A stretch of 7,885 nt of DNA. Source: Pseudomonadota bacterium. GTDB taxonomy: Bacteria > Pseudomonadota > Gammaproteobacteria > Burkholderiales > Burkholderiaceae_C. Where the stretch lies: positions 1 to 7,885 of the forward strand of contig JAEZEB010000175.1 in the NCBI GenBank assembly GCA_023438115.1, written 5' to 3'. Under the pieces are notes generated by a model that saw only the letters and a program-made list of their open reading frames with translations, had not been told where the DNA came from and did no database searches. This document shows, piece after piece, positions 1 to 6,664 of the stretch. The stretch's first letter is position 1; each line of letters starts with the position of its first letter. The position numbers were made by a program, and so were the translations under genes.

Positions 1-2958
1 TTCCTTGAGGGCGCGAACGGCCTCGTCGAGCATCTCGGTGTACATCGCGAAACCGACCTGCTGCATGTCGCCGGCCTGGGACTCGCCGAGCACCTCGCCG
101 GCGCCGCGGATCTCGAGGTCGTGCATGGCGAGATAGAAGCCGGAGCCCAGCTCCTCCATGTTCTGGATGGCTTCGAGCCGCTGTGCGGCCTGCTTGGTGA
201 GGCCTTCCACATCCGGCACCAGCAGGTAGGCATACGCCAGGTGGTGCGAGCGGCCGACGCGACCGCGCAGCTGGTGCAGCTGCGCGAGGCCGAACTTGTC
301 GGCGCGGCTGATGACGATGGTGTTGGCGCTCGGCACGTCGATGCCGGTCTCGATGATGGTCGAGCACAGGAGCACGTTGTGGCACTGGGCCACGAAGTCG
401 CGCATCACGGCCTCGAGCTGGCGCTCGGGCATCTGGCCATGGGCGACGGCGATGCGCGCCTCGGGCAGCAGCTCCTGCAGCTTCTGGCGCCGGTTCTCGA
501 TGGTCTCGACCTCGTTGTGCAGGAAGTAGACCTGACCGCCGCGCTTCAGCTCGCGCAGCACCGCCTCGCGGATCACGCTCGTGCCTTCGGTGCGCACGAA
601 GGTCTTGATCGCGAGGCGCCGCTGCGGGGCGGTGGCGATCACCGAGAGATCGCGCAGGCCTTCGAGCGCCATGCCGAGCGTGCGCGGGATCGGCGTGGCG
701 GTGAGCGTGAGCACGTCCACCTCGGCGCGCATGGCCTTGATCGCCTCCTTGTGGCGCACGCCGAAGCGGTGCTCCTCGTCGATGATCAGCAGGCCCAGGT
801 TCTTGAACTTGATCGACGAGGACAGCAGCTTGTGCGTGCCGACGACGATATCGACGCTGCCGTCCTCCAGGCCCTTCGCGGCGGCGGTGATCTCCTTGCC
901 GGAGCGGAAGCGGCTCATTTCCGCGATCTTCACCGGCCACTTGGCGAAGCGGTCCGAGAGCGTCTGGAAGTGCTGCTCCGCCAGCAGCGTGGTGGGCGCC
1001 AGGAAGGCCACCTGCTTGCCGCCGGTGACGGCGACGAAGGCCGCGCGCAGCGCCACTTCCGTCTTGCCGAAGCCGACGTCGCCGCACACGAGGCGGTCCA
1101 TGGGGCGCGGCGAGACCATGTCCTGGATCACGGCGTGGATGGCCGCGTTCTGGTCCGCCGTCTCCTCGAAGCCGAAGTCGTTGGCGAACTGCTCGTAGTC
1201 CTGCGCCGGGAAGCGGAAGGCGAAGCCCTCGCGCGCGGCGCGGCGCGCATAGAGGTTCAGCAGTTCGGCCGCGGTGTCGCGCACCTGTTCGGCGGCCTTG
1301 CGCTTGGCTTTCTCCCACTGGCCCGAGCCGAGCTTGTGCAGCGGCGCCTCGTCGGAGCCGACGCCCGTGTAGCGGCTGATCAGGTGCAGCTGGCTCACCG
1401 GCACGTACAGCGTGGCGTCGCCCGCGTATTCCAGGTGCAGGAACTCGGTGTTGCCCTGGCCCAGGTCCAGGTTCACCAGGCCCTTGTAGCGGCCGATGCC
1501 GTGCTGCGCGTGCACCACGGGATCGCCGACGTTCAGCTCCGACAGGTCCTTGATCAGCGCCTCGACGTCGCTGACCTGTTCCTGCTTCCGGCGCCGGCGC
1601 GCGGTGGGCGCGCTGGCGAAGAGCTCGGTCTCGGTGACCAGGTCGACGGCTTCCTCCACCCACGAGAAGCCCGCGGCCACCGCCCCGGTGGCGATGCCCA
1701 GCTTCTCCTCGCTGTCCATGAACTCGGCGAGCGAATCGAAGGCGGGCAGCGTGAGCTGGCTCGCGCGCAGGAAGTCCAGCAGGCTCTCGCGCCGGCCGGC
1801 GCTTTCCGCCAGCACCAGCACCTGGTGGGGCGTGCGCTGCGCATGGGCCTTGAAGCGGGCCAGCGGATCTTCCGCGCCGCGCACCACCGACAGGTCCGGC
1901 AGTTTCTGGAAGATCGCGCTGTCCTCCACGTCCTGCGCGTTGCTGCGCAGCGCGAGCTGCGGGTGTTCGTTGGCGCGGGTGTAGAACTGTTCGGCGCTGA
2001 GGAACAGCGCCTCCGGCGGCAGCACGGGCCGCTCGGGATCGCCCTGCACCAGGCGGAAGCGGTCGCGCGTGTCCTGCCAGAAGCGCTGGAAAGCGGGCTC
2101 CAGGTCGCCGTGCAGCACCACCGTCGAGGCTTCCCCGAGGTAGTCGAACACGGTCGCCGTCTCCTCGAAGAAGAGCGGCAGGTAGTACTCGATGCCCGCC
2201 GTGGCGACACCGTTGCCCATGTCCTTGTAGATGCGGCTGCGCGTGGGGTCGCCTTCGAGCAGCTCGCGCCAGCGGCTGCGGAAGCGCGCGCGCGCGTCTT
2301 CGTCCATGGGGAACTCGCGGCCCGGCAGCAGCCGGACCTCGGGGACGGGATAGAGGCTGCGCTGGCTGTCCGGGTCGAACGTGCGGATCGAGTCCACCTC
2401 GTCGTCGAACAGGTCCACGCGGTAGGGCACCGCCGAACCCATGGGGAACAGGTCGATCAGGCCGCCGCGCACGGCGTACTCGCCGGGGCTGACCACCTGC
2501 GTGACGTGGCTGTAGCCCGCCAGCGTGAGCTGCGCCTTGAGCTTCGCCTCGTCCAGCTTCTGCTGCACGCGGAAGTGGAAGGTGTAGCCGGCCAGGAAGG
2601 CCGGCGGCGCGACGCGGTACAGCGCCGTGCTCGCGGGCACCAGCACGACGTCGGCCTCGCGCTGCAGGATGCGCCACAGCGTGGCGAGGCGCTCGCTGAT
2701 CAGGTCCTGGTGCGGCGAGAAGGTGTCGTAGGGCAGCGTTTCCCAGTCCGGGAAGAGGGCGCAGCGCAGGTCCGGCGCGAAGAAGGCGAGCTCGTCGAGG
2801 AGGCGGCGCGCATCGTTGGCGTCCGCCGTGACGATGGCGGTGAGGCGGCCTTCCTTGAGTTCGCGCTGCGCCAGCCGGGCCAGCAGGAGGGCGTCGGCCG
2901 AGCCCGGCGGACATGGCAGGGCCAGGCGTCGGCCGGTTGCAAGCTTGGGTAAGTCCAT
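1..2958 (-). CDS. mfd: Transcription-repair coupling factor Mfd (3' end outside window)
   Basis: Mfd is a cytoplasmic ATP-driven translocase that displaces RNA polymerase stalled at DNA lesions and recruits UvrA for nucleotide excision repair. The ATG at 2958 opens a frame of 986 codons that runs off the left edge without a stop. Family length is about 1150 residues, so roughly 165 C-terminal residues (the D7 region) are missing. The N-terminus (MDLPKLATGRR..PPGSADALLLARL) leads into the UvrB-like module. The RNA-polymerase-interacting segment starts near residue 475, with HGIGRYKGL at 486. The helicase core has Walker A GDVGFGKTE (K632), the DEEH box at 727-730, TATPIPRTL after it, and motif VI QLRGRVGR at 896-903. 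The RecG-like TRG region follows (LGSGFYLAMHDLEIRGAGE..GDMQQVGF). All helicase motifs are intact and I saw no frameshift. No Shine-Dalgarno is visible before the ATG, but the N-terminus matches the family start. It is divergent from ispD. Confidence 0.97.
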   Translation of the reverse strand, partial: MDLPKLATGRRLALPCPPGSADALLLARLAQRELKEGRLTAIVTADANDARRLLDELAFFAPDLRCALFPDWETLPYDTFSPHQDLISERLATLWRILQREADVVLVPASTALYRVAPPAFLAGYTFHFRVQQKLDEAKLKAQLTLAGYSHVTQVVSPGEYAVRGGLIDLFPMGSAVPYRVDLFDDEVDSIRTFDPDSQRSLYPVPEVRLLPGREFPMDEDARARFRSRWRELLEGDPTRSRIYKDMGNGVATAGIEYYLPLFFEETATVFDYLGEASTVVLHGDLEPAFQRFWQDTRDRFRLVQGDPERPVLPPEALFLSAEQFYTRANEHPQLALRSNAQDVEDSAIFQKLPDLSVVRGAEDPLARFKAHAQRTPHQVLVLAESAGRRESLLDFLRASQLTLPAFDSLAEFMDSEEKLGIATGAVAAGFSWVEEAVDLVTETELFASAPTARRRRKQEQVSDVEALIKDLSELNVGDPVVHAQHGIGRYKGLVNLDLGQGNTEFLHLEYAGDATLYVPVSQLHLISRYTGVGSDEAPLHKLGSGQWEKAKRKAAEQVRDTAAELLNLYARRAAREGFAFRFPAQDYEQFANDFGFEETADQNAAIHAVIQDMVSPRPMDRLVCGDVGFGKTEVALRAAFVAVTGGKQVAFLAPTTLLAEQHFQTLSDRFAKWPVKIAEMSRFRSGKEITAAAKGLEDGSVDIVVGTHKLLSSSIKFKNLGLLIIDEEHRFGVRHKEAIKAMRAEVDVLTLTATPIPRTLGMALEGLRDLSVIATAPQRRLAIKTFVRTEGTSVIREAVLRELKRGGQVYFLHNEVETIENRRQKLQELLPEARIAVAHGQMPERQLEAVMRDFVAQCHNVLLCSTIIETGIDVPSANTIVISRADKFGLAQLHQLRGRVGRSHHLAYAYLLVPDVEGLTKQAAQRLEAIQNMEELGSGFYLAMHDLEIRGAGEVLGESQAGDMQQVGFAMYTEMLDEAVRALKE

Positions 2959-2976
2959 GAAGGAAGGCGCGAGCGA

Positions 2977-3013
2977 AAATGCAAAACACCCCGCCCGCGC
3001 GAGGGGAGGGGTG
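2977..3013 (-). terminator. Terminator-like hairpin plus U-tract in the mfd leader
   Basis: Bases 2987-2996 (CACCCCGCCC) pair with 3004-3013 (GGGAGGGGTG). This gives nine base pairs with one G/A mismatch and a 7-base loop. Read on the minus strand, the hairpin is followed at once by TTTTGCATTTT (2986 down to 2976), the signature of a Rho-independent terminator. It ends about 20 bases before the mfd ATG, so it lies in front of mfd rather than behind a gene. On the plus strand no T-run follows, so it should act only on leftward transcription. It may attenuate mfd, stabilise the 5' end, or stop antisense transcripts leaving ispD. The structure is seen directly; its role is inferred. Confidence 0.55.
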
Positions 3014-3020
3014 CATGACG

Positions 3021-3026
3021 ATTGTA
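3021..3026 (-). promoter_or_regulatory. Candidate mfd -10 hexamer (TACAAT)
   Basis: The minus strand reads TACAAT, one base from TATAAT, 63 bases upstream of the mfd ATG. A start about 7 bases downstream would fall near 3014, so the transcript would begin with the hairpin at 2987-3013. No good -35 hexamer is visible at 16-18 bases (CATTCT, CCATTC or ACCATT), so the assignment rests on the -10 alone. Confidence 0.35.
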
Positions 3027-3034
3027 GGGCGATC

Positions 3035-3047
3035 GGAGGCGTAGAAT
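3035..3047 (+). promoter_or_regulatory. ispD Shine-Dalgarno and overlapping -10-like hexamer
   Basis: GGAGG at 3035-3039 sits six bases before the ATG at 3046, ideal Shine-Dalgarno spacing, and supports that start for ispD. The hexamer TAGAAT at 3042-3047 also resembles a sigma-70 -10 box. If it were the promoter, transcription would begin near 3053-3055. The mRNA would then lack the 3046 start, leaving the in-frame ATG at 3061 nearly leaderless. No convincing -35 is seen, so the two readings cannot be separated from sequence alone. Confidence 0.4.
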
Positions 3048-3744
3048 GGTTTCGACGGACATGACTCCCGCACGCTATTTCGCACTGATCCCGTGCGCGG
3101 GCAACGGCAGCCGCGCCGGGACGCCAGGTCCCAAGCAATACGAGCGCGTCGCCGGCCAGCCCATGGTCTGGCACACGCTGTCGGCCTTCGCCGGGGTGAA
3201 GCGCATCGCCCGCACGCTGGTGGTGGTCGCGCCCGGCGACGGCTTCTTCGAACGCAATCCCACCACCTCGGCCCTGGTCGTGCCCTGCGGCGGCGCCACG
3301 CGCGCGCAGAGCGTGGCCAACGGCCTGCGCGAGCTGCGCCGCGCCGGCGCCGTCGACCACGACTGGGTGCTGGTGCACGACGCGGCCCGCTGCCTCGTCA
3401 CGCCGGAACTGATCGACCGCCTCATCGACGCCTGCAGCGACGACGAGGTGGGCGGCCTGCTGGCCCATCCGCTGGCCGACACGCTGAAGATCGGGCAGGG
3501 CGACCGCGTGGCGTCCACGCTCGATCGCGCGGACAAGTGGCAGGCGCAGACGCCGCAGATGTTCCGCCTGGGCATGCTGCGCCAGGCGCTCGAGGGCGCG
3601 GGCGAGAAGGTCACCGACGAATCCAGCGCCATCGAGGCGATGGGCCTGCAGCCGCGGCTGGTGGAGGCAGGCGCGCAGAACTTCAAGGTGACCTATCCCG
3701 AGGACTTCGCCATGGCGGAAGCCGTGCTGCGCGGTCGCCGCTGA
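3046..3744 (+). CDS. ispD: 2-C-methyl-D-erythritol 4-phosphate cytidylyltransferase IspD
   Basis: IspD joins CTP and 2-C-methyl-D-erythritol 4-phosphate to give CDP-methylerythritol and pyrophosphate, the third step of the cytoplasmic MEP route to isoprenoids. The 232-residue frame matches the usual length of about 230-236. The N-terminal CTP-binding loop is IPCAGNGSRAG with R23, followed by PKQY with K30. Further family motifs are GGATRAQSVANGL (82-94), VHDAAR (110-115, with D112 and R115), T146, QTPQMF (168-173), TDESS (190-194) and NFKVTYPEDF with K214. The residue after VHDAAR is Cys where E. coli has Pro; I take this as lineage variation. Start choice: 3046 has GGAGG at ideal spacing, while the ATG at 3061 (MTPARYF...) begins closer to the conserved core and would give 227 residues. 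The stop overlaps the ispF start by one base. Confidence 0.96.
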   Translation: MVSTDMTPARYFALIPCAGNGSRAGTPGPKQYERVAGQPMVWHTLSAFAGVKRIARTLVVVAPGDGFFERNPTTSALVVPCGGATRAQSVANGLRELRRAGAVDHDWVLVHDAARCLVTPELIDRLIDACSDDEVGGLLAHPLADTLKIGQGDRVASTLDRADKWQAQTPQMFRLGMLRQALEGAGEKVTDESSAIEAMGLQPRLVEAGAQNFKVTYPEDFAMAEAVLRGRR

Positions 3745-4232
3745 TGCAGCTGCCGACTCAGTTGCGGGTGGGCGAGGGCTGGGACACGCACGCGCTGGTG
3801 CCCGGCCGCCGCCTCGTGCTGGGCGGCGTCGAGGTTCCCTTCGACCGCGGCCTGCTGGGGCACTCGGATGCGGATGCCCTGCTGCATGCCATCACCGACG
3901 CGCTGCTGGGCGCGTCGGGGCTGGGCGACATCGGCCGGCACTTTCCCGACACCGACCCGCGCTTCCGGGGCGCCGATTCCGTCGTGCTGCTGCAGGAAGC
4001 CGCGCGCCGCGTGCGCGCCGAAGGCTGGAGCATCGCCAACGTGGACAGCACGGTGGTGGCGCAGGCGCCGAAGCTTGCACCCTACATCGACGCCATGCGC
4101 CGCCGCATCGCCGAGGCGCTGGAACTCGCCCCGGAGCAGGTCAACGTGAAGGCCAAGACGGCGGAGAAGCTCGGCCCCGTGGGGATGGGGCAGAGCATCG
4201 AGGCGCGGGCGGTGGTGCTGCTGACCCGCTGA
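3744..4232 (+). CDS. ispF: 2-C-methyl-D-erythritol 2,4-cyclodiphosphate synthase IspF
   Basis: IspF cyclises CDP-methylerythritol 2-phosphate to methylerythritol 2,4-cyclodiphosphate with release of CMP, two steps after IspD in the MEP pathway; the family is a trimer with metal-containing active sites at subunit interfaces. The protein has 162 residues against 159 in E. coli. Metal ligands are visible as GWDTH (D14, H16) and H48 in HSDADALLHAITDALLGA. The DIGRHFPDTD segment (62-71, including D62) and the C-terminal KAKTAEKLG...GQSIEARAVVLL motif are intact. The ATG at 3744 shares its A with the ispD TGA and has no Shine-Dalgarno of its own, so its translation probably depends on ribosomes finishing ispD. 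The kinase IspE, which acts between them, is not in this window. The gene ends 9 bases before a palindromic repeat. Confidence 0.97.
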   Translation: MQLPTQLRVGEGWDTHALVPGRRLVLGGVEVPFDRGLLGHSDADALLHAITDALLGASGLGDIGRHFPDTDPRFRGADSVVLLQEAARRVRAEGWSIANVDSTVVAQAPKLAPYIDAMRRRIAEALELAPEQVNVKAKTAEKLGPVGMGQSIEARAVVLLTR

Positions 4233-4241
4233 CGCAAGGCT

Positions 4242-4317
4242 TTGTCATTGCGGCCTCGAGCCGCAATCCAGACGGCGCTTGCGCTGCGTGGATCCCGGGT
4301 CTAGCCCGGGATGACAA
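4242..4317. repeat. Bipartite palindromic repeat, copy 1 (76 bp)
   Basis: Two hairpins lie back to back. The first pairs ATTGCGGC (4247-4254) with GCCGCAAT (4260-4267) around loop CTCGA. The second pairs ATCCCGGG (4292-4299) with CCCGGGAT (4305-4312) around loop TCTAG. An 18-base linker (4271-4288) separates the arms, and the ends TTGTCAT (4242-4248) and ATGACAA (4311-4317) are perfect inverted repeats. The whole unit is an REP/BIME-like element of the class whose translation often reads HPGLDPGS in proteobacterial genomes. It fills the 95-bp gap between converging ispF and envZ and could protect or terminate transcripts from both sides. No T-run follows either hairpin. Its reverse complement aligns end to end with the element at 7617-7697. 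Confidence 0.85.
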
Positions 4318-4327
4318 GTACTGGGGT

Positions 4328-5797
4328 CTAGGCTGCTTCCCGCGCCACGGCCCGCCGCTCCGGATCGAACGCGCCGCCGCCCGGCACCGGCGGCATCTGC
4401 CGCGGCCGCTGCAGCTTGATGTGCGCGGCCAGGCCGCCCGAGGTGGTGTTCGACAGCGCGAAGATGCCGCCCATGCGCTGCACCGTCTTGTCGACGATCG
4501 CCAGGCCCAGGCCGGCGCCGGTGGCCGCCGTGCGCGCCGCGTCGCCGCGGAAGAAAGGCTTGATCAGGTTCGGCAACGCCTCCGGCGAGACGCCCATGCC
4601 GTGGTCGCGCACCTTCAGCAGCACCCATTCGTTGCGCGCGCGGGCGGTGATGTCCACCGTCGCCACGCCGGTCTCGGGCGTCTTGCCGTAGCGGCGCGCG
4701 TTCTCCAGCAGGTTGGAGACGACGCGGGCCAGCTCCACCTCGTCGGCCAGCACCTGCAGGTTCTTCTGCATGTCGACGTTGACCTTGATGTCGTCGTGGT
4801 CCTGGATGGCGTACATGCACGCGTCGATCACGTCGTTGAGCATCACGGGCTTGAGCTCCGCGTGGTCCGGCCGCGCGTAGTCGAGGAACTTGTCGATGAT
4901 GGCATCGAGCTGGTCGATGTCGGCGGCCATGTGGTCGCGTGCATCGGCGTCCACCACGCTCATCTCGGTTTCCAGCCGCAGGCGCGCCAGCGGCGTGCGC
5001 AGGTCATGCGAAATGCCGGCCAGCATCACCGCGCGGTCCTGCTCGATCTTGGCCAGCTGCTGGGCCATGCGGTTGAAGCCGATGTTCACCTCGCGGATCT
5101 CGGAGGTGACGGCCTTCTCGTCCAGCCGGCTGGCATCGAAGTCGCCGTCACGCACCCGGCTGGCCGCGAAGGACAGCTGCTTGAGCGGCCGGTTGATCAG
5201 CCGCGCGATCACCGCCGCGCCGGCGAGCGACAGCGCCGCCGCCGTGATCAGCCACACCAGCCAGGTCTTGCCGCCGACCTGCGAGAACCGCGTGCGGTCC
5301 ATCAGCATCCAGAAGTCGTCCTTGTCGATCTTGAAGCCGACCCACAGGCCGTCCTCGCCATTGACGGACGCCGCCATCACGGTGCCGCTGCCCAGGCGCG
5401 TGACCAGCTCGTCCACGATGCGGCGATCCATGGCGCTGCCGGCCAGCGGAGAGAACTTGTCGGAGGGCTCGCGCGGCAGGATGCGCACGCCTTCCTGGTC
5501 GGCCAGCGTCTTGATCAGCGAAACGCGCGCTATCGGGTCCGCGTGGACCAGCGCGGCACGGCTGAGGTTCACGAGCGAGGCGATCTGCTGCGCGGTCTGC
5601 ACCGCGCGCGGCTCGAACTCGAGCTGCCGGAAGGTCTGCAGCCAGGCGACGATGGAGCCGATCAGCAGCAGCGACAGCAGGAAGAAGGTGCGCCAGAACA
5701 GGGACAGGCCCAGCCGCGGGCGCATCTCCAGCGGCGCGGGCGCCGTTTCGAGCGGCGCCGGGCTGGTGGGTTCGGCTTGGGTCACGACGGTACGCAT
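4328..5797 (-). CDS. envZ: EnvZ-type osmosensor histidine kinase
   Basis: This is an inner-membrane sensor kinase that should phosphorylate and dephosphorylate the OmpR encoded just upstream. The 489-residue protein has a proline-rich cytoplasmic tail (1-30), TM1 about 34-53, a periplasmic region about 57-177, TM2 about 178-198 and HAMP about 199-255. The H-box is LAGISHDLRTPLARLRLETEM with phospho-acceptor H264, closely like E. coli EnvZ. The ATPase has N-box NLLENARRYG (N366), G1 DHGMG (398-402), F-box KPFFRG and G2 GAGLGLAIV (427-435). The C-terminal tail past 465 is Pro/Gly/Arg-rich. I chose the ATG at 5797; the frame continues to a TTG at 5827 inside an inverted repeat, which is less likely, and an ATG at residue 25 also remains possible. 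No clear Shine-Dalgarno precedes any of them. The symbol rests on the H-box match and the OmpR partner; the signal sensed in this lineage is unknown. Confidence 0.92.
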   Translation of the reverse strand: MRTVVTQAEPTSPAPLETAPAPLEMRPRLGLSLFWRTFFLLSLLLIGSIVAWLQTFRQLEFEPRAVQTAQQIASLVNLSRAALVHADPIARVSLIKTLADQEGVRILPREPSDKFSPLAGSAMDRRIVDELVTRLGSGTVMAASVNGEDGLWVGFKIDKDDFWMLMDRTRFSQVGGKTWLVWLITAAALSLAGAAVIARLINRPLKQLSFAASRVRDGDFDASRLDEKAVTSEIREVNIGFNRMAQQLAKIEQDRAVMLAGISHDLRTPLARLRLETEMSVVDADARDHMAADIDQLDAIIDKFLDYARPDHAELKPVMLNDVIDACMYAIQDHDDIKVNVDMQKNLQVLADEVELARVVSNLLENARRYGKTPETGVATVDITARARNEWVLLKVRDHGMGVSPEALPNLIKPFFRGDAARTAATGAGLGLAIVDKTVQRMGGIFALSNTTSGGLAAHIKLQRPRQMPPVPGGGAFDPERRAVAREAA

Positions 5798-5814
5798 GGT
5801 GGGGAACGACGGAT

Positions 5815-5849
5815 GACGGATGACCAATGACAGGCCCTGGTCATCCGTC
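5815..5849. repeat. 11-bp perfect inverted repeat upstream of envZ
   Basis: GACGGATGACC (5815-5825) is repeated in inverted form as GGTCATCCGTC (5839-5849) around a 13-base centre. The left arm is also the second unit of a tandem GACGGAT duplication (5808-5814 and 5815-5821). It lies 18 bases upstream of the chosen envZ ATG. It could be an RNA hairpin controlling envZ translation, or a relic of a repeat carrying the GTCATCC core seen in the two larger elements. No regulator can be assigned. Confidence 0.6.
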
Positions 5850-5907
5850 CATTCTCGGCGGCCGGCAGCCGCTTGTCATGGGTGGTTGGCGCAGCCGTGT
5901 GATTTGT

Positions 5908-5929
5908 CATGCGCCGCGCGCGGCGCATG
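5908..5929. repeat. 22-bp perfect palindrome just after the ompR stop
   Basis: The half-site CATGCGCCGCG (5908-5918) is followed directly by its exact reverse complement (5919-5929). On the minus strand it begins three bases past the ompR stop codon (5933-5935). As RNA it can fold into a GC-rich stem of about nine pairs with a 4-base loop. The following bases (ACAAATCACACGG on the minus strand) contain no U-run, so it is not a classical terminator. A likely effect is 3'-end stabilisation of ompR mRNA or partial attenuation before envZ; this is inference. Confidence 0.6.
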
Positions 5930-5932
5930 CGC

Positions 5933-6664
5933 TCAACCCGCGCCGTCCGGCACGAACACGTAGCCCACGCCCCACACCGTCTGGATGTAGCGGGGCGAGG
6001 CGGGATCGGCCTCGATCAGCTTGCGCAGGCGCGAGACCTGCACGTCGAGGCTGCGGTCGAAGGGCTCGAACTCGCGGCCGCGGGCCAGCTGGGCCAGCTT
6101 CTCGCGCGACAGCGGCTGGCGCGGGTGGCGCACCAGGGCCTTGAGCATCGCGAATTCGCCGGTGGTCAGCGGCAGCTCCTCGCCGTTCTTGCGCAGGGTG
6201 CGGGCGCCGAGATCGAAGGCGAAGGGGCCGAAGTTGACCACCTCGTTCTCGGAGGAGGGCGCGCCGGGCGCCTCCTGGGCCGGGCGGCGGCGCAGGACGG
6301 CGTGCACGCGGGCCAGCAGCTCGCGCGGGTTGAAGGGCTTGCCCAGGTAGTCGTCGGCGCCGACTTCCAGCCCGACGATGCGGTCCACGTCTTCGCCCTT
6401 GGCGGTGAGCATGATGATCGGGGTGCGGTCGTTGGCGGCGCGCAGGCGGCGGCAGATGGACAGGCCGTCCTCGCCCGGCATCATCAGGTCGAGCACGATC
6501 AGGTCGGCCGTCTCGCGCAGCATCAGGCGGTTGAGCGCCTTGCCGTCCTCGGCGAGGATCACTTCGAAACCTTCCTGCGTCAGGTAGCGGCGGAGCAGGT
6601 CGCGGATCCGCGCGTCGTCGTCCACCACCAGGATCTTGTCGGTCCGTGCTGCAGCTTGGGTCAT
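5933..6664 (-). CDS. ompR: OmpR response regulator
   Basis: OmpR is a DNA-binding response regulator that, when phosphorylated by EnvZ, controls porin and other envelope genes. The 243-residue product follows E. coli OmpR (239 aa) along its whole length. The receiver (about 10-125) has the acidic pocket DDD (15-17), phospho-acceptor D59 in VLDLMMPGEDGLSICRRLR, T87 and K109 in DDYLGKPFNPRELLARV. A short linker with the family word PGAPS leads to the winged-helix domain (about 140-240): LTTGEFAMLKALVRHPRQPLS, then a near-identical ARGREFEPFDRSLDVQVSRLRK segment and RYIQTVWGVGYVFVPDG. The ATG at 6664 has GGAG at 6669-6672, four bases upstream, a good Shine-Dalgarno. It is first in the operon with envZ, but 135 bases separate the two chosen coding ends, whereas E. 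coli ompR and envZ overlap. Confidence 0.97.
   Translation of the reverse strand: MTQAAARTDKILVVDDDARIRDLLRRYLTQEGFEVILAEDGKALNRLMLRETADLIVLDLMMPGEDGLSICRRLRAANDRTPIIMLTAKGEDVDRIVGLEVGADDYLGKPFNPRELLARVHAVLRRRPAQEAPGAPSSENEVVNFGPFAFDLGARTLRKNGEELPLTTGEFAMLKALVRHPRQPLSREKLAQLARGREFEPFDRSLDVQVSRLRKLIEADPASPRYIQTVWGVGYVFVPDGAG

Noticed and set aside
121..2952. A 943-codon open frame on the plus strand opposite mfd
   Set aside because: It is exactly antisense to a clear mfd frame with all helicase motifs. Its product is low-complexity (runs of L, A, R, H, Q, V, E) with no recognisable domain. Long antisense frames are expected in GC-rich genes because stop codons are rare in some complementary frames.
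3093..3743. N-terminal extension of the ispF frame through ispD
   Set aside because: The ispF frame happens to stay open through ispD, but the extension is Arg/Ala/Gly-rich noise. The IspF fold begins at the ATG at 3744, giving the normal family length.
4245..4820. Frame ending in a CHPGLDPGS-like peptide
   Set aside because: It is an out-of-frame reading of the 3' part of envZ that runs through the palindromic repeat. The peptide is the usual translation of this repeat class, not a gene product.
4421..5830. A 469-codon open frame on the plus strand opposite envZ
   Set aside because: It is antisense to a kinase with every expected box. The translation is a His/Gln/Val/Asp/Arg-rich shadow without a domain.
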